Source: Cymbomonas tetramitiformis | Taxonomy: Eukaryota > Chlorophyta > Pyramimonadophyceae > Pyramimonadales > Pyramimonadaceae | Direction of reading: 5' to 3' | DNA: 64,000 bases | NCBI GenBank assembly: GCA_001247695.2 | Contig: LGRX02035431.1 | Coordinates: forward strand, 62,001 to 126,000 | Shown: positions 61,259-64,000 of the stretch, one piece after another | Numbering within the stretch: the stretch's first letter is position 1 | How the letters are laid out: every line of letters starts with the position of its first letter | The notes under the pieces: generated by a model | The model's input: the letters and a program-made list of their open reading frames with translations, nothing else | Told to the model about the DNA's origin: nothing | The model's database searches: none | Position numbers and translations under genes: made by a program

Positions 61259-63164
61259 ATATGATCGGGTCAGAGTTGAACGGTGCATCGTGACATGATA
61301 TCGGGTAGTCGGGTCGGTTGACCGGGTTGCCGTGTTACGGAGTTAAATGGAGCACTTGAGAAGTGTACGGCCTTCAGAACTCAGATCGTAACGAACGTTA
61401 GCACCTAATTAATCTGGCCCTGTTCCAGTGATATAATAAAAAAATAATACTGTACCTTTACATGTTCAAACAAAAACAACTTCTGAGTATATTAGTCTAG
61501 TGCCCCAGCACACTAAGAACCAACCTGCAGGCGGTCCACCCAGGGGGCACCTCGACAACCTCTCCACATACAACACGGTCGACACGACCACAAGGACCAA
61601 CCCAAGCCGTCAGCAAGCGGGTGCAAATACCAACAGTGCGCCAAAGCGTTTTAGACTCATAGAAATACTCGAACAAGAAGCGCGCAACCGCCTTGAACGT
61701 GGTAGACTTTAATGTCCCTATGATATCCACCTGTGTTTGTTGTTTTGTTCCTGGCGAACTTTCGCTTCGCAGTCAACACGCCTAGTTGATACAGTGGCGG
61801 TGAAGTGGAACTCGGATTGCTTTACAGTAGTTGTGGCACCTAGCGAATAGTTATCATTTCTGGTGTGTAACCGTGTAAACCGATATTGCTTTCATAAGTC
61901 ATTGCTGAAGTTTACCATTTTTGTAGAATATTATTACCCTAGATGCTCTTCCAGCTTTCAAGCAGTTTATTATTATGTCAAATAAGAGTGTTTGGGTTTA
62001 TATGAAGTTTCCAGTTTTATTATCGATTTTATGTTGGTTTCCATTCCTATGTTCATTATACGATGGCATTCGGCTTGTAGTTCTATACAGGCCTTCAGTG
62101 TGTAAACGTAAATCGCTGTGGGCGAGAATTCTGTGAGTGTACCCTTGTAGTCTGGAGTTCCGATCACGCCAATATTTGACCATATATACATATATGGAAA
62201 GATTAGGAAGCACATTAAGATTTGCAAAGATTAGGAAGAATATTAGGAAGAACATGCTTCTTGTCGTGCACGCAGGATCCGTTCAGATTTTAGGAGTCTG
62301 GACGCGGCGCGTTAGAGGGGGCGATTGACCATGCGTCGAGTCAGCGGCTCGACGCATGCCTAGCAAGGAAGCACAATAAACAGCATGAGCATATTGCACA
62401 TATTACATATGCATACTAGAAACATCGTGAGCATCTGACAGTGACAACTCTCGCGGAAACGCAGATGTCAACAAGGAATACATCCGAACAGAGCTACGCA
62501 CAATACTTAATGTGAGGAATACATATAGAAGGGTGGTGAGTAATAAGACTAATGAAATATTATAACATCTAAATATCACAGCTGCACTAGCCCTCATAAA
62601 AACTATGCCACTTTAAAGGTACATATGGTTCTCAGTTCTAGCAAACGCGATATGGCATCAGCAAAGTTTTCGCTTAGTGTACAATTACTTATACTGGCAA
62701 ATAAGCCTAGTATATCAAGAGAGCTTTTCTCTTGTTACTTTCAGTTTTACTCACCAGAGTTTCTTGTGACTTGGAAGAAGTATCTAGTACCTTGCTACCT
62801 TTTCGCAGTACTCACGCCAAAGCGCAAGTTTTACTAATTGTCTTTCAACAGTGCTAATCTTTCACTGTCTTTTTGGTAGTGGTATGAGGAGAAGAGATGC
62901 TTCCCCCCACACTTGGTCCAGCCTCTTTGTGACGTGGGACGCGGAATGGGATTTCCACGGAACTCTGCCGAACAAAAGCACCGACAGGCACTTACCGTTG
63001 CTTCACGCTGCATTTGCCCTTCAACGGGAACACTAACATACTTGACACATTGTGTGGCGCTTCAAAGATTCGGCTGTTACACTGGCCCGGAGCCTCCCGT
63101 TTCCTGCTGCTTCCCTGTGGCTCTTCCACAGAAATTGTAATATTTTTTCCCCACGAGCGACGCA
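61259..63164. other. Intergenic stretch, no confident gene
   Basis: A 71-codon plus-strand frame at 61500-61712 ends with KRFRLIEILEQEARNRLERG and may be a fragment of the retroelement starting at 60388; nothing else is recognisable. The rest is AT-rich. Confidence 0.4.
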
Positions 63165-63401
63165 TCAATCTTCATCAGCTATCATAACAACTCGTCTTGA
63201 GAGGGTTTCTATGTCCTTTTCAATTTGCACCAGCTGCTCCTCGTACTTCTCTTTTCGGGCACGCTTCGCCGGCGTGTCCAGCGTGAAAGTCATTTTTTGG
63301 TACTGCTCATTTATCTGCTGCCACTTAGCTTTCAAAGCCCCGATCAGCTCTTGCCTCTCCTCGTCTTGCATTTTGCGTACAGACTGCGAGCTTTGCTGTG
63401 C
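63165..63401 (-). CDS. ENKUR: Enkurin-like axonemal protein, last exon
   Basis: After acceptor GTCTTGCAG: AQQSSQSVRKMQDEERQELI, then GALKAKWQQINEQYQKMTFT and LDTPAKRARKEKYEEQLVQI, ending EKDIETLSRRVVMIADED and stop. The LK-x(2)-W-x(3)-N-x(2)-Y, D-T and R-K-E-x-(Y/L)-E-x(2)-L-x(2)-(L/I)-E-x-D-I pattern is the C-terminal enkurin domain. The family (FAP106 in Chlamydomonas) is a ciliary microtubule inner protein that binds calmodulin. It is the strongest host-gene call at this edge and implies a flagellated organism. Confidence 0.82.
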   Translation of the reverse strand, partial: AQQSSQSVRKMQDEERQELIGALKAKWQQINEQYQKMTFTLDTPAKRARKEKYEEQLVQIEKDIETLSRRVVMIADED

Positions 63402-63898
63402 CTGCAAGACGCGTCCAACGAATAATCATCAAGAATTTTTTGGAATGCTGTTGGGATATTCGTTCGAAATTCTGCTGCGAACGAGTAAACACTGTTAGCC
63501 AAGCAGAGAACACGGAAAAAGTTTCGTCGGCGCCGACTTCTAAAACGTGTGAATTCAGCTGCAAGGCTACCTGTGAGCAAGTCCTGGAAGGTTTGACGTG
63601 AGTGTGACGAAAAAGTTGTGACCAGCAAAAATGTGAAACGCTCACTGCAGACTGGATTCTCCACGGACTGACACCCCCTGAAACTACAAGAACTAAAATA
63701 AACGTAATGTAAGTGTACCTCAGACTAACGCAACTCGTCATCACCTCCCAGGAAGTGAGCCGAAGAAGTTCCCAGAGTACTAGACTCCTCAGCACACGCG
63801 TTCCCTGGGTATTTCCATTTATTACAGCCTACAAATATGCTGAAATTTTCACCACCACAATTCTGTCGAAGGAGATACGCACGCAGCTGTAGACTCAC

Positions 63899-64000
63899 CT
63901 GTCTGGCCATGCGTTGATTGAACTCATCAATGGTTGCCTTTTCATACTGAATCTTTGACTTTACGGTCTTCAAATATGTTGGCACCTTGCCGAAGTCAGG
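63899..64000 (-). CDS. ENKUR: Enkurin-like axonemal protein, penultimate exon (partial)
   Basis: PDFGKVPTYLKTVKSKIQYE followed by KATIDEFNQRMARQ, then donor GTGAGT. The FGKVPxYL motif opens the enkurin domain. The intron 63402-63898 has GT-AG ends, and the exon runs off the window. The two exons join as ...RMARQ-AQQSS.... in phase 0. Confidence 0.82.

Overview
This is a nuclear, eukaryotic, repeat-dense window. Three interrupted host genes point to a flagellated green alga, possibly prasinophyte-like; that assignment is an inference from gene content and style. The genes are an enkurin-type axonemal protein (right edge), a six-helix cyclic-nucleotide-binding cation channel whose exons join in phase (about 49.0-55.2 kb), and the first exons of a KLHDC4-type kelch protein (44.35 kb). 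Introns are short to medium, donors are often GTGCG, and several introns or flanks are filled with minisatellites. There is no bacterial-style operon structure, CRISPR array or rRNA.

Layout. 1-3.5 kb: C-terminal part of a non-LTR retrotransposon ORF carrying a PCIF1-like methyltransferase-fold domain, RNase H, a zinc motif and a REL-like nuclease domain, followed by 203-bp tandem repeats. 5.97-7.18 kb: a 511-bp tandem repeat, each unit carrying a tRNA-like sequence. 7.2-9.6 kb: AT-rich, no gene seen. 9.6-11.3 kb: remains of a polinton-like/virophage-like DNA virus (penton-like protein, start of a capsid protein, truncated N6-adenine methyltransferase). 11.36-27.67 kb: a large Ty3/gypsy-type retrotransposon on the minus strand. 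Its Pol encodes RT, RNase H, a C5 cytosine methyltransferase, integrase, a PHD finger and a second C-terminal methyltransferase-like domain, and a 1641-residue Gag-protease lies upstream. 27.7-30.2 kb: AT-rich sequence with two MITE-like hairpins. 30.25-38.06 kb: a three-level nest, in which an LTR element is split by a TIR DNA transposon whose transposase gene is itself split by a 1.07-kb TIR element. 38.1-42.3 kb: a degenerate gene region with a 2.5-kb insertion that has palindromic ends. 42.9-50.0 kb: a run of minisatellites around the kelch exons. 49-55.2 kb: channel gene. 56.6-61.2 kb: a young gag-only LTR element inserted in another repeat, then an LTR with a primer-binding site. 63.2-64 kb: enkurin gene.

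The striking theme is methylation. Three unrelated selfish elements within 27 kb each carry a methyltransferase-type domain, and the gypsy element carries two plus a chromatin-reading PHD finger. The sequence supports a picture in which these elements could modify their own DNA or RNA, but whether any of the domains is active cannot be told from sequence alone.
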